A DNA stretch of 64,000 nt from Gammaproteobacteria bacterium (lineage in GTDB: Bacteria; Pseudomonadota; Gammaproteobacteria; Arenicellales; Arenicellaceae), in the NCBI GenBank assembly GCA_013002025.1, contig JABDKW010000003.1:1-64000 (forward strand), given 5' to 3'. Positions 1-8,551 of the stretch are shown here, one piece after another; the first letter of the stretch is position 1, and each line of letters opens with the position of its first letter. Below the pieces are notes generated by a model that was not told where the DNA came from, did no database searches, and worked only from the letters and a program-made list of their open reading frames with translations. The position numbers were made by a program, and so were the translations under genes.

Positions 1-2
1 TG

Positions 3-482
3 CCTCTCGCTGCACTGATACCAGCGCGTGCTACCTTCGCCATGAAAAAAAAACTACAACTGGATCCGAACCCCGAAACGATTGAACCTTTTAGTCTCGA
101 TGACGTGGAGTGGCGAATGCGACTCAGCGAAGAGGCGTTTTATGTGTTGCGACAGGAAGGGACGGAACGACCATTCACCAGCCCGTTAAATGACGAAAAA
201 CGCGATGGTGAATTTGCCTGTGCGGGATGTAACCTGGTTCTATTTGAATCAGACAAAAAATACGACAGCGGCACCGGCTGGCCCAGCTTCTGGCAACCCG
301 TGGAAGGGCGGATTGAAACCAAGCGGGACTTTAAGATGATCCTGCCACGCACCGAATATCACTGCGCCCGTTGCGGCGGCCACCAGGGCCACGTTTTCAA
401 GGATGGACCCGAACCGACCGGTTTGCGTTACTGCAACAATGGTGTTGCATTGACTTTTATGCCGGCGGCCGACGGCGCTTAA
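3..482 (+). CDS. msrB: Peptide-methionine (R)-S-oxide reductase MsrB, 5' end outside the window
   Basis: Reduces methionine-R-sulfoxide in oxidised proteins. Counting from the ATG at 42, zinc-binding cysteines lie at C60/C63 and C108/C111 and the catalytic cysteine is C131 in RYCNNG. The frame stays open upstream to the window edge, and the ATG at 42 has no Shine-Dalgarno. The upstream residues read PLAALIPARATFA, which looks like the end of an export signal. I therefore infer that the true start lies outside the window and that the enzyme is periplasmic, as in signal-bearing MsrB proteins. Its 3' end overlaps the convergent gene by 26 bp. The family call is certain; the start is not. Confidence 0.93.
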   Translation, partial: PLAALIPARATFAMKKKLQLDPNPETIEPFSLDDVEWRMRLSEEAFYVLRQEGTERPFTSPLNDEKRDGEFACAGCNLVLFESDKKYDSGTGWPSFWQPVEGRIETKRDFKMILPRTEYHCARCGGHQGHVFKDGPEPTGLRYCNNGVALTFMPAADGA

Positions 483-1095
483 GCCAGTCTTGCAGGGCCG
501 GCACCTGGCTGGCGACCAGATCTTCCCAACAATCGATGTCATTGCGGGGCGTCAGTTCGCATGGCCTGCGATCGAGCGCTTTGAAACGCTGCAGGGTCTG
601 TTCCAATACGTCGGCTGTGCCCCAGGCAACGTCCTCAAAAATTGGGGCTGCGCTGCTGCTTAATCCCAGCAGGTAGTAACCACCGTCGGCAGTCGGCCCG
701 ATCACATCGCGGCCTTGCTGCAGCGCGGCGTGCGCCTGAACTAAATCCTGTCGGCCAACCTCGGGGACATCGCACCCCATTACTGCGCAGGGATAGCCGT
801 GCGATTGCATCGCATTATGCATCTTCATACCGAGATCGCCGGTGGTCTGGGCAACTATTGTGACACCGATTTGGGCAGCAACCTCGCTGAGAAATTGGTT
901 GGGAGCGGCGGGCCACACACACAGCTTTACCTCTCCCGGCCAGTCACCTTCCGCCCGCTGCAGTGACTCGCGCAACAGGATTTGCGCAACCTCAGCGCTC
1001 TCTTGTGCCGAACATTGTGGTTGTAGCCGCGTCTTCACCTGGCCAGCGATGGGTGCCTTGGCAAACAACAGTAAGGGAATGGCTCGAGCATTCAT
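457..1095 (-). CDS. TIGR04282/DUF2064-family glycosyltransferase ('transferase 1')
   Basis: The N-terminus LLLFAKAPIAGQVKTRL is the nucleotide-sugar-binding signature of the DUF2064/TIGR04282 family, and MGCDVPEV is its acidic metal/sugar motif. The substrate is unknown. The start was set at the ATG at 1095 because it directly precedes the conserved core and overlaps the upstream gene's stop (TGATG), which suggests translational coupling. An open extension upstream lies inside the neighbouring gene. TIGR04282 and TIGR04283 proteins commonly occur side by side, as here. The 3' end overlaps msrB head-on. Confidence 0.85.
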   Translation of the reverse strand: MNARAIPLLLFAKAPIAGQVKTRLQPQCSAQESAEVAQILLRESLQRAEGDWPGEVKLCVWPAAPNQFLSEVAAQIGVTIVAQTTGDLGMKMHNAMQSHGYPCAVMGCDVPEVGRQDLVQAHAALQQGRDVIGPTADGGYYLLGLSSSAAPIFEDVAWGTADVLEQTLQRFKALDRRPCELTPRNDIDCWEDLVASQVPALQDWLKRRRPPA

Positions 1096-1778
1096 CAGCG
1101 CACCACGCGATAAAAATGTGCCAGACGCCGCGCCGGCACACCAAGAAAAAACGCCAATCGCATGCCCCACATTAACAATACGGTCTTTACTATACCGTTT
1201 TGTCGCCATCTTCGAGCGCTGGTGACCACTTTGGACAGCAGACAGATAGGTGGCGAAAATTGCTTCAGTTTTTTACTAAGTGCAATGTCCTCCATGATCG
1301 GCAACTCATCAAAGCCGCCGACCCGTTCGAATAAATCGCGCGAGACAAACATAGCCTGATCCCCGGTCGCGATTCCAGTCAGGCGAGAGCGCTTACTGAT
1401 AAACCATGCGATTACGCGCATGACTGGCGACGGATCATCAAACGCCACATCAAAGCGACCCCACAACGGCGCGCCGTGCAATTTATCGAGTTCAAAAATC
1501 GCACGTTCCGGCAATTGCGTATCAGCGTGTAAAAATAGCAGCAACTGACCGCGCGCGACTTGCGCAGCGGCATTCATCTGTTCGGCTCGTCCGGTCGTAC
1601 ACCCCGTGACTCGCTTTAGCTCTCCATCTTGCCACTGGTCCAGCCATTCACGACTGCCATCATTACTGCCACCATCCGCGACGATTATCTCGGCACCCGG
1701 CAACCTGGCCAAACGCTGACACAAAGCGGGTAAGGCACCTGCCTCGTTTAATACCGGCACAATAATTGTTAACGGCAT
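1095..1778 (-). CDS. TIGR04283-family GT2 glycosyltransferase ('transferase 2')
   Basis: A GT-A fold glycosyltransferase of about 227 aa. It opens with TIIVPVLNEAG, followed by the ADGGSNDGS nucleotide-binding motif and an LHADT (DxD-type) metal motif; GGFDELPIMED is the usual acceptor-side motif. A basic, hydrophobic C-terminus may attach it to the membrane. The start was placed at 1778, where AGG sits about 5 bases upstream; the longer frame would overlap argG. It lies 28 bp after argG and is coupled to the following TIGR04282 gene, so the three probably form one transcript. The product is unknown. Confidence 0.85.
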   Translation of the reverse strand: MPLTIIVPVLNEAGALPALCQRLARLPGAEIIVADGGSNDGSREWLDQWQDGELKRVTGCTTGRAEQMNAAAQVARGQLLLFLHADTQLPERAIFELDKLHGAPLWGRFDVAFDDPSPVMRVIAWFISKRSRLTGIATGDQAMFVSRDLFERVGGFDELPIMEDIALSKKLKQFSPPICLLSKVVTSARRWRQNGIVKTVLLMWGMRLAFFLGVPARRLAHFYRVVR

Positions 1779-1806
1779 GGTGCCTGCCCATAGTGCCTGT
1801 GCTGGC

Positions 1807-3018
1807 TCAGTTATTGCGCCGCGCCCCAATTCTTAAGCGCAGCGCATTGAGCTTGATAAAGCCCTCTGCGTCGGCCTGGTTATAAGCCCCCTCATCCTCT
1901 TCGAAGGTGGCGATGCGTTCGTCAAATAGGGAGTCGGTCGCCGATTTACGACCGCTAATTGATACATTCCCTTTGTACAAATTCACTCGCACCGTTCCAT
2001 TCACATGAGCTTGTGATTGGTCAATCATGGTTTGCAACATTTCCCGCTCCGGGCTCCACCAGTAACCATTGTAAATCAGCTCGGCGTAGCGCGGCATCAA
2101 CTCGTCTTTCAAGTGCGCAACTTCCCGGTCCAGGGTCAGCGATTCCATGGCGCGGTGTGCGCGCAACATTATCGTGCCAGCCGGGGTTTCATAGCAGCCG
2201 CGAGATTTCATGCCGACGTAGCGATTCTCAACGATGTCATCACGACCAATACCATGCGCACCACCCACTTTATTCAACCAAACCATGACGTCAGCCGGCG
2301 ACATCGCCTGCCCATCAATGGCGACAATGTCACCTTTGGCGAATTCCAACTCAACCGATTGTGATTTATCCGGCGCATCTTCAGGCGCAACGCTCCATCG
2401 CCACATATCCTGTTCCGGTGCGGCCCAGGGGTCTTCAAGAATACCTCCTTCATAGGAGATGTGTAACAGATTGGCATCCATGGAGTACTGCGACTTGCCG
2501 TCGGCCTTCTTTTCCACCTCGATGTTGTGCTGCTCGGCATAGGCCAGCAGTTTATCGCGCGAGCTCAAATCCCATTCCCGCCATGGTGCAATTATCTGGA
2601 TATCCGGTCGCAGCGCATAGGCACCTAGCTCAAAGCGAACCTGATCATTGCCTTTGCCAGTGGCGCCGTGAGAAATAGCATCGGCTCCGGTTTCGTTGGC
2701 AATTTCGATCAATCGCTTGGCGATCAAGGGTCGTGCAATCGAGGTACCAAGTCGGTATTCACCCTCATAGATTGCATTGGCGCGCATCATCGGGAACACG
2801 AAATCCCGTGCAAATTCTTCCTTCAAATCATCAATATAGATGCTGCTTACGCCCATGGCTTCGGCTTTGGCTCGGGCCGGCTCAACCTCTTCACCCTGAC
2901 CGATATCCGCTGTGAATGTAACTACCTCACAGCCATACTCTTGTTGTAGCCACGTTAGAATTATGGATGTGTCAAGACCGCCGGAATAGGCCAGTACAAC
3001 TTTTTTGATTTGCGACAT
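1807..3018 (-). CDS. argG: Argininosuccinate synthase
   Basis: Joins citrulline and aspartate using ATP, the penultimate step of arginine synthesis, in the cytoplasm. The N-terminus has the PP-loop ATP-binding motif [20 protein letters not shown] and the tail [10 protein letters not shown] are also typical. The 403-aa length fits the family. The start was chosen at 3018 ([14 protein letters not shown]) rather than nine codons upstream because family members begin just before the PP-loop. It is transcribed away from the membrane protein at 3261. argD and argF lie 1 kb away on the other strand, so three arginine genes are near each other but not in one operon. Confidence 0.98.
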   Translation of the reverse strand: MSQIKKVVLAYSGGLDTSIILTWLQQEYGCEVVTFTADIGQGEEVEPARAKAEAMGVSSIYIDDLKEEFARDFVFPMMRANAIYEGEYRLGTSIARPLIAKRLIEIANETGADAISHGATGKGNDQVRFELGAYALRPDIQIIAPWREWDLSSRDKLLAYAEQHNIEVEKKADGKSQYSMDANLLHISYEGGILEDPWAAPEQDMWRWSVAPEDAPDKSQSVELEFAKGDIVAIDGQAMSPADVMVWLNKVGGAHGIGRDDIVENRYVGMKSRGCYETPAGTIMLRAHRAMESLTLDREVAHLKDELMPRYAELIYNGYWWSPEREMLQTMIDQSQAHVNGTVRVNLYKGNVSISGRKSATDSLFDERIATFEEDEGAYNQADAEGFIKLNALRLRIGARRNN

Positions 3019-3260
3019 GGTGTTCAGCAGACGCTGCCGTGGCAACGGTTATGATGAGTCAGACCGCGTAGTGTCTGAGTTTCGCCTGCAAAGGTCAAGC
3101 CGCCCGCGACACTCAAATGAGCGCCATTTACGCGCGACTGTGAGTCAAAAAATGTATAAACTATAGCCGCACAGTGACGTTGCAATTCGGTCAAATAATG
3201 TGACGCACATAACCAACAAAACCGTCTACCCGACGCGCGAACTGAACGAGGTATATCAAA

Positions 3261-3887
3261 ATGGAAGAAATTAATTTTATTTTCCGATGGGGACATTTAC
3301 TGTTCGGCATTACCTGGATAGGAATGCTGTATTACTTTAATTTTGTACAAGGCGGATACTTTAAGGAAGCCTCGGCAGAGGGCCTGGCGGATGCTAAAGC
3401 CAAGTTGGCGCCGAGCGCGCTGTGGTGGTTCCGCTGGGGTGCTATGTTCACATTTCTTACCGGCCTGTATCTGTTGCATACAATATCCGGCACGCTGGGC
3501 GTAAATGAATTTATTATTGTCGGCGCCGCCCTTGGTACGTTTATGTTTTTAAACGTATGGGTAATCATCTGGCCGGCTCAACAAATTGCCTTGGGCATGA
3601 AAGAAGGTGACGGCCCTGCGGCCGGTGCCAAAGCCTTGTTGGCATCTCGTACCAATACCCTGTTCTCCGGGCCCATGGCATACTTTATGCTGGCCTCTGC
3701 TCACAAAGGCGCTCAGTACTCCGCTGAAGGACTGAGTACGGGTCTGTGGGCTGCGCTGGCGGTAGTCATTCTGTTGGAAGTTAACGCGATCGCCGGTAAA
3801 CAAGGCCCCATGGCTTCGGTGAAAGGTGTGATCCACAGCAGCATTGCGCTGACCGTTGTGTTAGCGTTGATTCTGCACTATGTCTAA
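3261..3887 (+). CDS. Multi-spanning membrane protein resembling the PuuD (urate hydroxylase) membrane domain
   Basis: 208 aa with about five hydrophobic segments (near residues 10-30, 52-75, 83-108, 153-172, 188-208). The N-terminal RWGHLLFGITWIG followed by YYFNFVQ resembles the membrane domain of PuuD-type urate oxidases (Urate_ox_N). The C-terminal cytochrome c domain of full PuuD is absent, and no purine-degradation gene is nearby. His13 is a possible haem ligand by analogy only. Start supported by GAGG about 9 bases upstream. It ends before a strong terminator, so it is probably transcribed alone. The family resemblance is good; the function is unknown. Confidence 0.75.
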   Translation: MEEINFIFRWGHLLFGITWIGMLYYFNFVQGGYFKEASAEGLADAKAKLAPSALWWFRWGAMFTFLTGLYLLHTISGTLGVNEFIIVGAALGTFMFLNVWVIIWPAQQIALGMKEGDGPAAGAKALLASRTNTLFSGPMAYFMLASAHKGAQYSAEGLSTGLWAALAVVILLEVNAIAGKQGPMASVKGVIHSSIALTVVLALILHYV

Positions 3888-3941
3888 GACCAATTAGCGG
3901 CTAGACTGTTATAACATATCGGCGGTAAACTGCCGAATTCG

Positions 3942-3970
3942 AAAAGCGCCCTCGCGGGCGCTTTTTGTTT
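3942..3970 (+). terminator. Intrinsic terminator after the PuuD-like gene
   Basis: A 10-bp perfect stem (AAAAGCGCCC / GGGCGCTTTT) with a TCGC loop is followed by a T-rich run. It separates the upstream membrane protein from argD. Confidence 0.9.
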
Positions 3971-4011
3971 CTGTTGCAGCCGCCCTTTAATCTGATTGAA
4001 TCATTGTCTTC

Positions 4012-5226
4012 ATGAAAAGCCTGCTAAATTTTTTCCGCCGTAACAAACGTAAGGCGCGCCCTACACCCGCCCTGATGAATGCCTATGCACGCATGCCGGT
4101 GTGTTTTGTGCGAGGCGAAGGTGTGCGATTGTGGGACGATGAAGGCACAGAGTATCTGGATGCCATGGGCGGCATCGCGGTTACCTTCCTCGGCCATTGC
4201 CACCCGCGCATCAGCGAGGCAATCTCACTGCAAGCCAATAAACTGATGCATGTGAGTAACCTGTTCCATATTGAGGAACAAAATAAACTGGGTGCCAAGT
4301 TTTGCCAGATCTCCGGCATGGACAAAGTGTTTGTCGGGAATTCCGGTACAGAGGCAAACGAAGCGGCAATTAAGATTACGCGCTTGATGGCGCATAAAAA
4401 GGGTATTAAACAACCCCTTATCATTTGCGCGCATCATTCGTTTCACGGCCGTACCATGGGCTCTCTGTCGGCCACCGGTAACCCCGGCCTGCAAAAAAAT
4501 TATGATCCTCTGCTGCCGGGTTTCGCACATGTCGATTTTAACGACGTCGAGGCACTGGCGGCGTACACCGACAACCCTGATGTAATCGCCGTGATGCTGG
4601 AGCCGATTCAAGGTGAAGGCGGCGTGTTAGTGCCGGATGAAGGCTATCTGAAAGCGGTGCGCGAACTGTGCGATAAACAAGGTTGGTTGCTAATCCTCGA
4701 TGAAATTCAAACCGGCATGGGGCGTACCGGCAAGTGGTTTGCTTTTCAGCACGATGGCATTCAACCCGACATTCTGACCAGTGCCAAAGCATTGGGTAAT
4801 GGGGTGCCAATCGGAGTATGCGCCGCGCGCGGCAAGGCTGCAGACGCCATTAGCCCCGGAGCGCACGGCACCACATTTGGCGGCAGCCCCTTCGCCAGCC
4901 AGATTGCCCTCACCGTCATCGATGTGATCGAACAGGAAGCGCTGCTCGACAAAGCGGCTCAGACCGGCGCATTTTTGAAGAAGCAATTGCAGCAGAAGCT
5001 GGGCACCCACCCGTCGGTGACGGCGATCCGAGGCAAAGGACTGATGCTCGGCGTGCAATTAAAAGACGCCGTGCCCGACCTCGGCACACGCCTGTTGGAT
5101 AAAGGCCTGGTCGTCAGTATTACCGCAGGTGGCACGGTTATCCGCATTCTGCCCTCCGTGTACATGACTGAGAATCAAGCCAAGCAAGTGGCTGAGATCG
5201 TGCAGGACGTTATCAACGATTTGTAG
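4012..5226 (+). CDS. argD: Acetylornithine / succinyldiaminopimelate aminotransferase
   Basis: Class III PLP-dependent aminotransferase that makes N-acetylornithine in arginine synthesis; homologues also serve lysine synthesis. Visible motifs are GNSGTEANEAAIK, LDEIQTGMGRTGK and the PLP lysine Lys259 in TSAKALGNG. The first ATG adds about 21 basic residues before MNAYARMP, where most family members begin. Neither ATG has a clear Shine-Dalgarno, so the start could be 4075. argF follows after 13 bp, which indicates an operon. Confidence 0.95.
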   Translation: MKSLLNFFRRNKRKARPTPALMNAYARMPVCFVRGEGVRLWDDEGTEYLDAMGGIAVTFLGHCHPRISEAISLQANKLMHVSNLFHIEEQNKLGAKFCQISGMDKVFVGNSGTEANEAAIKITRLMAHKKGIKQPLIICAHHSFHGRTMGSLSATGNPGLQKNYDPLLPGFAHVDFNDVEALAAYTDNPDVIAVMLEPIQGEGGVLVPDEGYLKAVRELCDKQGWLLILDEIQTGMGRTGKWFAFQHDGIQPDILTSAKALGNGVPIGVCAARGKAADAISPGAHGTTFGGSPFASQIALTVIDVIEQEALLDKAAQTGAFLKKQLQQKLGTHPSVTAIRGKGLMLGVQLKDAVPDLGTRLLDKGLVVSITAGGTVIRILPSVYMTENQAKQVAEIVQDVINDL

Positions 5227-5239
5227 TGCAGCATTAATC

Positions 5240-6145
5240 ATGGCGCCTAAACACTTCCTCACCCTGGATGATTTATCCCGCACTCAATTGCTGGCGTTGC
5301 TGGCGCGCGCCATTGAGCTTAAAGCTGAGCGTCGCAACGGCGTGCTAAATGAATCGTTGAAAAACAAAACGCTGGCCATGATCTTCGATAAGTCATCAAC
5401 TCGTACCCGCGTATCATTTGAAGCAGGCATGCGTCAATTAGGCGGCGCGGCAATCAATCTCAACCCAGAAGACACACAAATGGGTCGTGGCGAACCCTTG
5501 CAAGATACCGCTCGGGTAATCTCCAGTATGGTCGATGGCATTATGCTACGAACCGGCCCTCACAGCATTATTGAAACAATGGCCGAATACTCCTCAGTGC
5601 CGGTCATCAATGGCCTCACCGATTTGTTCCACCCTTGTCAATTGCTGGCTGATTTGCAAACCCTAATCGAACTGCGTGGTGAAAACTTGAGCGGTTGTAC
5701 CGTAGCCTGGGTCGGCGACGGCAATAATGTTTGTCACTCATGGATGAACGCCGCTCGCATTTTGGGTCTGCAACTCAAAATTGCGACGCCGGAAGGCTTT
5801 GCCCCGGCGGCAGACGTTGTGCAGCGAAATCAAAGCGCCATATCACTCAGTGATGACCCGCAAATGGCGGTTAGCGATGCCGATGTAGTAGTCACTGATA
5901 CCTGGGCCAGCATGGGGCAGGAGGATGAGAAAGCAGCCCGGCAGCAAGCCTTCGCCGGCTACTGTGTAAATGAGGAGCTAATGAGTCTGGCAAAAGACGA
6001 GGCCGTTTTTCTGCACTGCCTGCCAGCCTATCGAGAGATGGAAGTAAGTGACGCGGTAATTGAAGGCCCGCAGAGCGCGGTATTTCAGGCGGCGGAGAAT
6101 CGCCTGCACGCCCAGAAGGCGTTATTGGAAATACTGCTGACTTAA
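5240..6145 (+). CDS. argF: Ornithine carbamoyltransferase
   Basis: Converts ornithine and carbamoyl phosphate to citrulline, the substrate of ArgG encoded nearby. The carbamoyl-phosphate motif STRTR is at residues 53-57; FHPCQ and the ornithine motif HCLPAYREMEV are intact. At 301 aa it is at the short end of the family range. Part of an argD-argF operon. I saw no clear terminator after it. Confidence 0.98.
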   Translation: MAPKHFLTLDDLSRTQLLALLARAIELKAERRNGVLNESLKNKTLAMIFDKSSTRTRVSFEAGMRQLGGAAINLNPEDTQMGRGEPLQDTARVISSMVDGIMLRTGPHSIIETMAEYSSVPVINGLTDLFHPCQLLADLQTLIELRGENLSGCTVAWVGDGNNVCHSWMNAARILGLQLKIATPEGFAPAADVVQRNQSAISLSDDPQMAVSDADVVVTDTWASMGQEDEKAARQQAFAGYCVNEELMSLAKDEAVFLHCLPAYREMEVSDAVIEGPQSAVFQAAENRLHAQKALLEILLT

Positions 6146-6175
6146 AGCAGCGTTATAGGGAAATATTTGCCTAGA

Positions 6176-6421
6176 TTAGCACACGGCCTGATAGCTTTTG
6201 CTGAGTGCACTTAAGACCAGAGATTGGTCCTGCGGCGCCCGGCAGCGGCGCATCACGGAATTTTCCGATTTGACCACACCGCAGTGATCGCAGGCTTGCA
6301 ATAACACTTGCTGATTCGTGGGGTTAACGACCGTGACCCAATCGTGCTGGGCCTCATCCAGTTGGTCTCTCGAAGATGCGCTAATACTGCTGCGGCTGGC
6401 GGTAACGTCGAACTTTCTCAT
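6176..6421 (-). CDS. Small protein of unknown function with a CxxC motif
   Basis: 81 aa with no family I recognise. The first half is polar and Ser/Asp-rich. The second half contains ACDHCGVV, a further Cys in RRCRAP and a C-terminal Cys, so a metal or redox role is possible but unproven. The start was moved to the ATG at 6421, which has GGAG at ideal spacing; the longer frame would use GTG. It converges on argF and is followed by no obvious terminator. Confidence 0.6.
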   Translation of the reverse strand: MRKFDVTASRSSISASSRDQLDEAQHDWVTVVNPTNQQVLLQACDHCGVVKSENSVMRRCRAPQDQSLVLSALSKSYQAVC

Positions 6422-6532
6422 GGCTATCTCCACTTGATGTTGCAGTTACTGGCTATAACCCAACTATAGAGACTAATTATGACAATTCAATGTCCGTTAC
6501 ATGGTGTTCACTAGGTAACCCTATGAATTTAT

Positions 6533-6931
6533 TCAGCCTTTTGAAAGTGGTGGATGATATATCACCTGTAACACATTGTTTTCCGGATCGCGGCAATAGA
6601 AACTTCGTGCGCCATCGCGATGCGTTTTCGGCTCATTTATTAATTCAACGTCATGCTCTGACAAAAATTGGCACCATAAATCGACCTCTTCGATCCGGTC
6701 AACAATGATACCGGTGTGCGCCAAAGCCTGTTTTTCACCGCCCCGGTCGGCCACTTTATGCAATGCCAGGTTGTCGACGCCGCTGCACAAATACACGTTG
6801 TCCGGGTCTGGTCGCCACTCCACCGCAAAGCCCAATAGCTCAACATAAAAGAGCTCCATAGCCTCTAGATCGAGCACATTGAGTGCCACATGGCGCATGC
6901 CGGCGTGCGGCGGACGCGGCGTAATACTCAT
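6533..6931 (-). CDS. VOC-superfamily (glyoxalase/dioxygenase-like) protein
   Basis: 132 aa with the paired beta-alpha-beta-beta-beta modules of the vicinal oxygen chelate fold. MRHVALNVLDLEAMELFYVELLGF is the first module (HVALNV carries the first metal-ligand position) and FYCRDPENNVLQVIYHP the last. The substrate cannot be read from sequence. Its ATG overlaps the stop of the upstream OsmC-family gene by 4 nt (ATGA), so the two are translationally coupled. The start was set at that ATG. Confidence 0.85.
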   Translation of the reverse strand: MSITPRPPHAGMRHVALNVLDLEAMELFYVELLGFAVEWRPDPDNVYLCSGVDNLALHKVADRGGEKQALAHTGIIVDRIEEVDLWCQFLSEHDVELINEPKTHRDGARSFYCRDPENNVLQVIYHPPLSKG

Positions 6932-7341
6932 GACACAATCTCGAAGGAATGAGTGATCTGTGCTGTCTTGCCCAACATGATCGAGGCCGAACAATATTTC
7001 TCGGCCGACAATTGCACCGCCTTGCCCACTGCCTGGTCAGTCAAGCCCTCACCGGACACCTTAAAATGCAAATGAATTTTCACAAACACCTTGGGGTCGG
7101 TCGCGGCGCGCTCCGCTTCCAGCTCAGCCACACAGTCTGTCACAGCTAATCGGCGCTTGCGCAATATATACACCACATCAAATGAGGCACAACCGCCCAT
7201 GCCGATTAACAAGGTCTCCATGGGTCGGGCGCCGCGGTTTTCGCCACCATGCTCCGGCGGCCCATCCATCATGATTTCATGCCCGGTTTCAGACGTGGCT
7301 CTGAAACACACTTTATCGACTAACTGTATATTGGCTTTCAT
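6928..7341 (-). CDS. OsmC-family protein, YhfA type
   Basis: OsmC proteins are thiol-dependent peroxidases or related dimeric proteins. This 137-aa protein has the two reactive cysteines, C51 in GMGGCASFDVV and C117 in AEKYCSASI. The motif spacing and the PMETLL element resemble the E. coli YhfA branch. It is the first gene of a two-gene unit with a VOC protein. The region upstream, back to trpC, holds two copies of a structured repeat. Confidence 0.9.
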   Translation of the reverse strand: MKANIQLVDKVCFRATSETGHEIMMDGPPEHGGENRGARPMETLLIGMGGCASFDVVYILRKRRLAVTDCVAELEAERAATDPKVFVKIHLHFKVSGEGLTDQAVGKAVQLSAEKYCSASIMLGKTAQITHSFEIVS

Positions 7342-7468
7342 AGGCTGAATTCTACTGCGGTATGCGCTGGCAGGAAAATTTGTTTTCGCGGCTTACAGCA
7401 ATTTTTCTGGCTCAGTGCAATAGAGGCGAACACCCATGCATTCGTGAGGCGCCCGACGGAGGCAGGCA

Positions 7469-7569
7469 GTGGCGTGGGTGAGGGTTGAACGGGCCATCGC
7501 CGGACGGACCCGGCGTTGAGCCACAGGGATGTATTCACCGCGAGCCCGAGCGGCCCTTGCCCACGGCAC
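7469..7569. repeat. Structured intergenic repeat, copy 1 (pair A)
   Basis: A 101-bp unit that is 97 of 101 bases identical to copy 2. Its ends are imperfect inverted repeats: GTGGGTGAGGG at the left and CCCTTGCCCAC at the right. Inside is a perfect 6-bp stem, CGCCGG-acggac-CCGGCG. It lies between the 3' end of trpC and the start of the OsmC gene. Open frames across it are repeat artefacts. Confidence 0.9.
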
Positions 7570-7597
7570 TACCAACCACACAGATACCCCATAAGTC

Positions 7598-7698
7598 GTG
7601 GCGTGGGTGAGGGTTGAGCGGGCCATCGCCGGATGGACCCGGCGTTGAGCTACAGGGATGTATTCACCGCGTGCCCGAGCGGCCCTTGCCCACGGCAC
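7598..7698. repeat. Structured intergenic repeat, copy 2 (pair A)
   Basis: Second 101-bp copy, in the same orientation, starting 129 bp after the first with a 28-bp spacer. As RNA the outer arms would form about 19 pairs out of 21, counting G-U wobbles, around a 2x2 internal mismatch. A second small hairpin TACA-GGGA-TGTA completes a three-way-junction shape. Confidence 0.9.
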
Positions 7699-7717
7699 CG
7701 TCCATTAAATCCCTAAA

Positions 7718-8539
7718 TCACACGTCTTCGAAAAAAAACAACTCGGCCATTTTCTCGCCAGGCTCCTCCGCCCGCATAAACACTTCGCCGACCAGAAAAC
7801 AATTCACGCCAAGGCCCCGCATCATCGCAATGTCCTCGCGCGTTTGAATGCCGCTTTCAGTAACCACCAGCACGTCATCCGGAATCATCGGTAATAAATC
7901 GCGGGTGGTTTCCAGCGACGTATCAAAGGTTTTCAGGTCGCGATTATTGACGCCGATCATGGGTAACTCGAGTTTAAGCGCACGCTCCAGTTCCTGTTCG
8001 TTGTGCACTTCAACCAGCACGTCCATGCCCATTTCCTGAGCTTGCACCGCCAGGTCGGTCATAAGTTCGTCCTGCAGGGCCGCGGCAATCAACAGAATGC
8101 AGTCTGCGCCCATGGCGCGTGACTCGACAATTTGATAGGGATCGAGAATAAAATCCTTGCGCAACATCGGCAATGAAATCGCATCGCGTATGCGGGTGAA
8201 ATATTTGGGCGCACCCCGAAAATGCTCCCATTCCGTCAGCACCGACAGACAGGTGGCACCGTAGGCGTGATAACTTTCGGCAATGGCACGCGCCTTAAAA
8301 TCGGCACGAATCACGCCCTTGCTGGGCGAGGCTTTCTTGATCTCGGCAATTACTGCAGAACGCTCCTGGCTGAGGTTGGCTTTGAGCGAAATGTAGAAAC
8401 CACGACACTCTCCTGCATAACGAGCTTTTTGCTCCAATTCGGAAAGCGGCTCGCGCTTTTTGGACTTCATCACATCGATGGCTTTTTCCATCATGATTTT
8501 GTCCAGAATCGTAGAACCAGTGACCTGTATTTTGTTCAT
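7718..8539 (-). CDS. trpC: Indole-3-glycerol phosphate synthase
   Basis: Closes the ring of CdRP to indole-3-glycerol phosphate in tryptophan synthesis. A TIM barrel of 273 aa with the expected loops: AEIKKASPSKG, LRKDFI, VEVHNE, GVNNRDLKTF and VTESGI. It is a stand-alone TrpC with no fused TrpF domain. Last gene of trpE-trpG-trpD-trpC, 12 bp after trpD. Confidence 0.98.
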   Translation of the reverse strand: MNKIQVTGSTILDKIMMEKAIDVMKSKKREPLSELEQKARYAGECRGFYISLKANLSQERSAVIAEIKKASPSKGVIRADFKARAIAESYHAYGATCLSVLTEWEHFRGAPKYFTRIRDAISLPMLRKDFILDPYQIVESRAMGADCILLIAAALQDELMTDLAVQAQEMGMDVLVEVHNEQELERALKLELPMIGVNNRDLKTFDTSLETTRDLLPMIPDDVLVVTESGIQTREDIAMMRGLGVNCFLVGEVFMRAEEPGEKMAELFFFEDV

Positions 8540-8551
8540 TGTAAATTCTCT

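Noticed and set aside
7393-7698. 101-codon minus-strand frame across repeat pair A
   Set aside because: Its residues repeat because the DNA repeats; no ribosome site, and inverted-repeat structure explains the sequence better.
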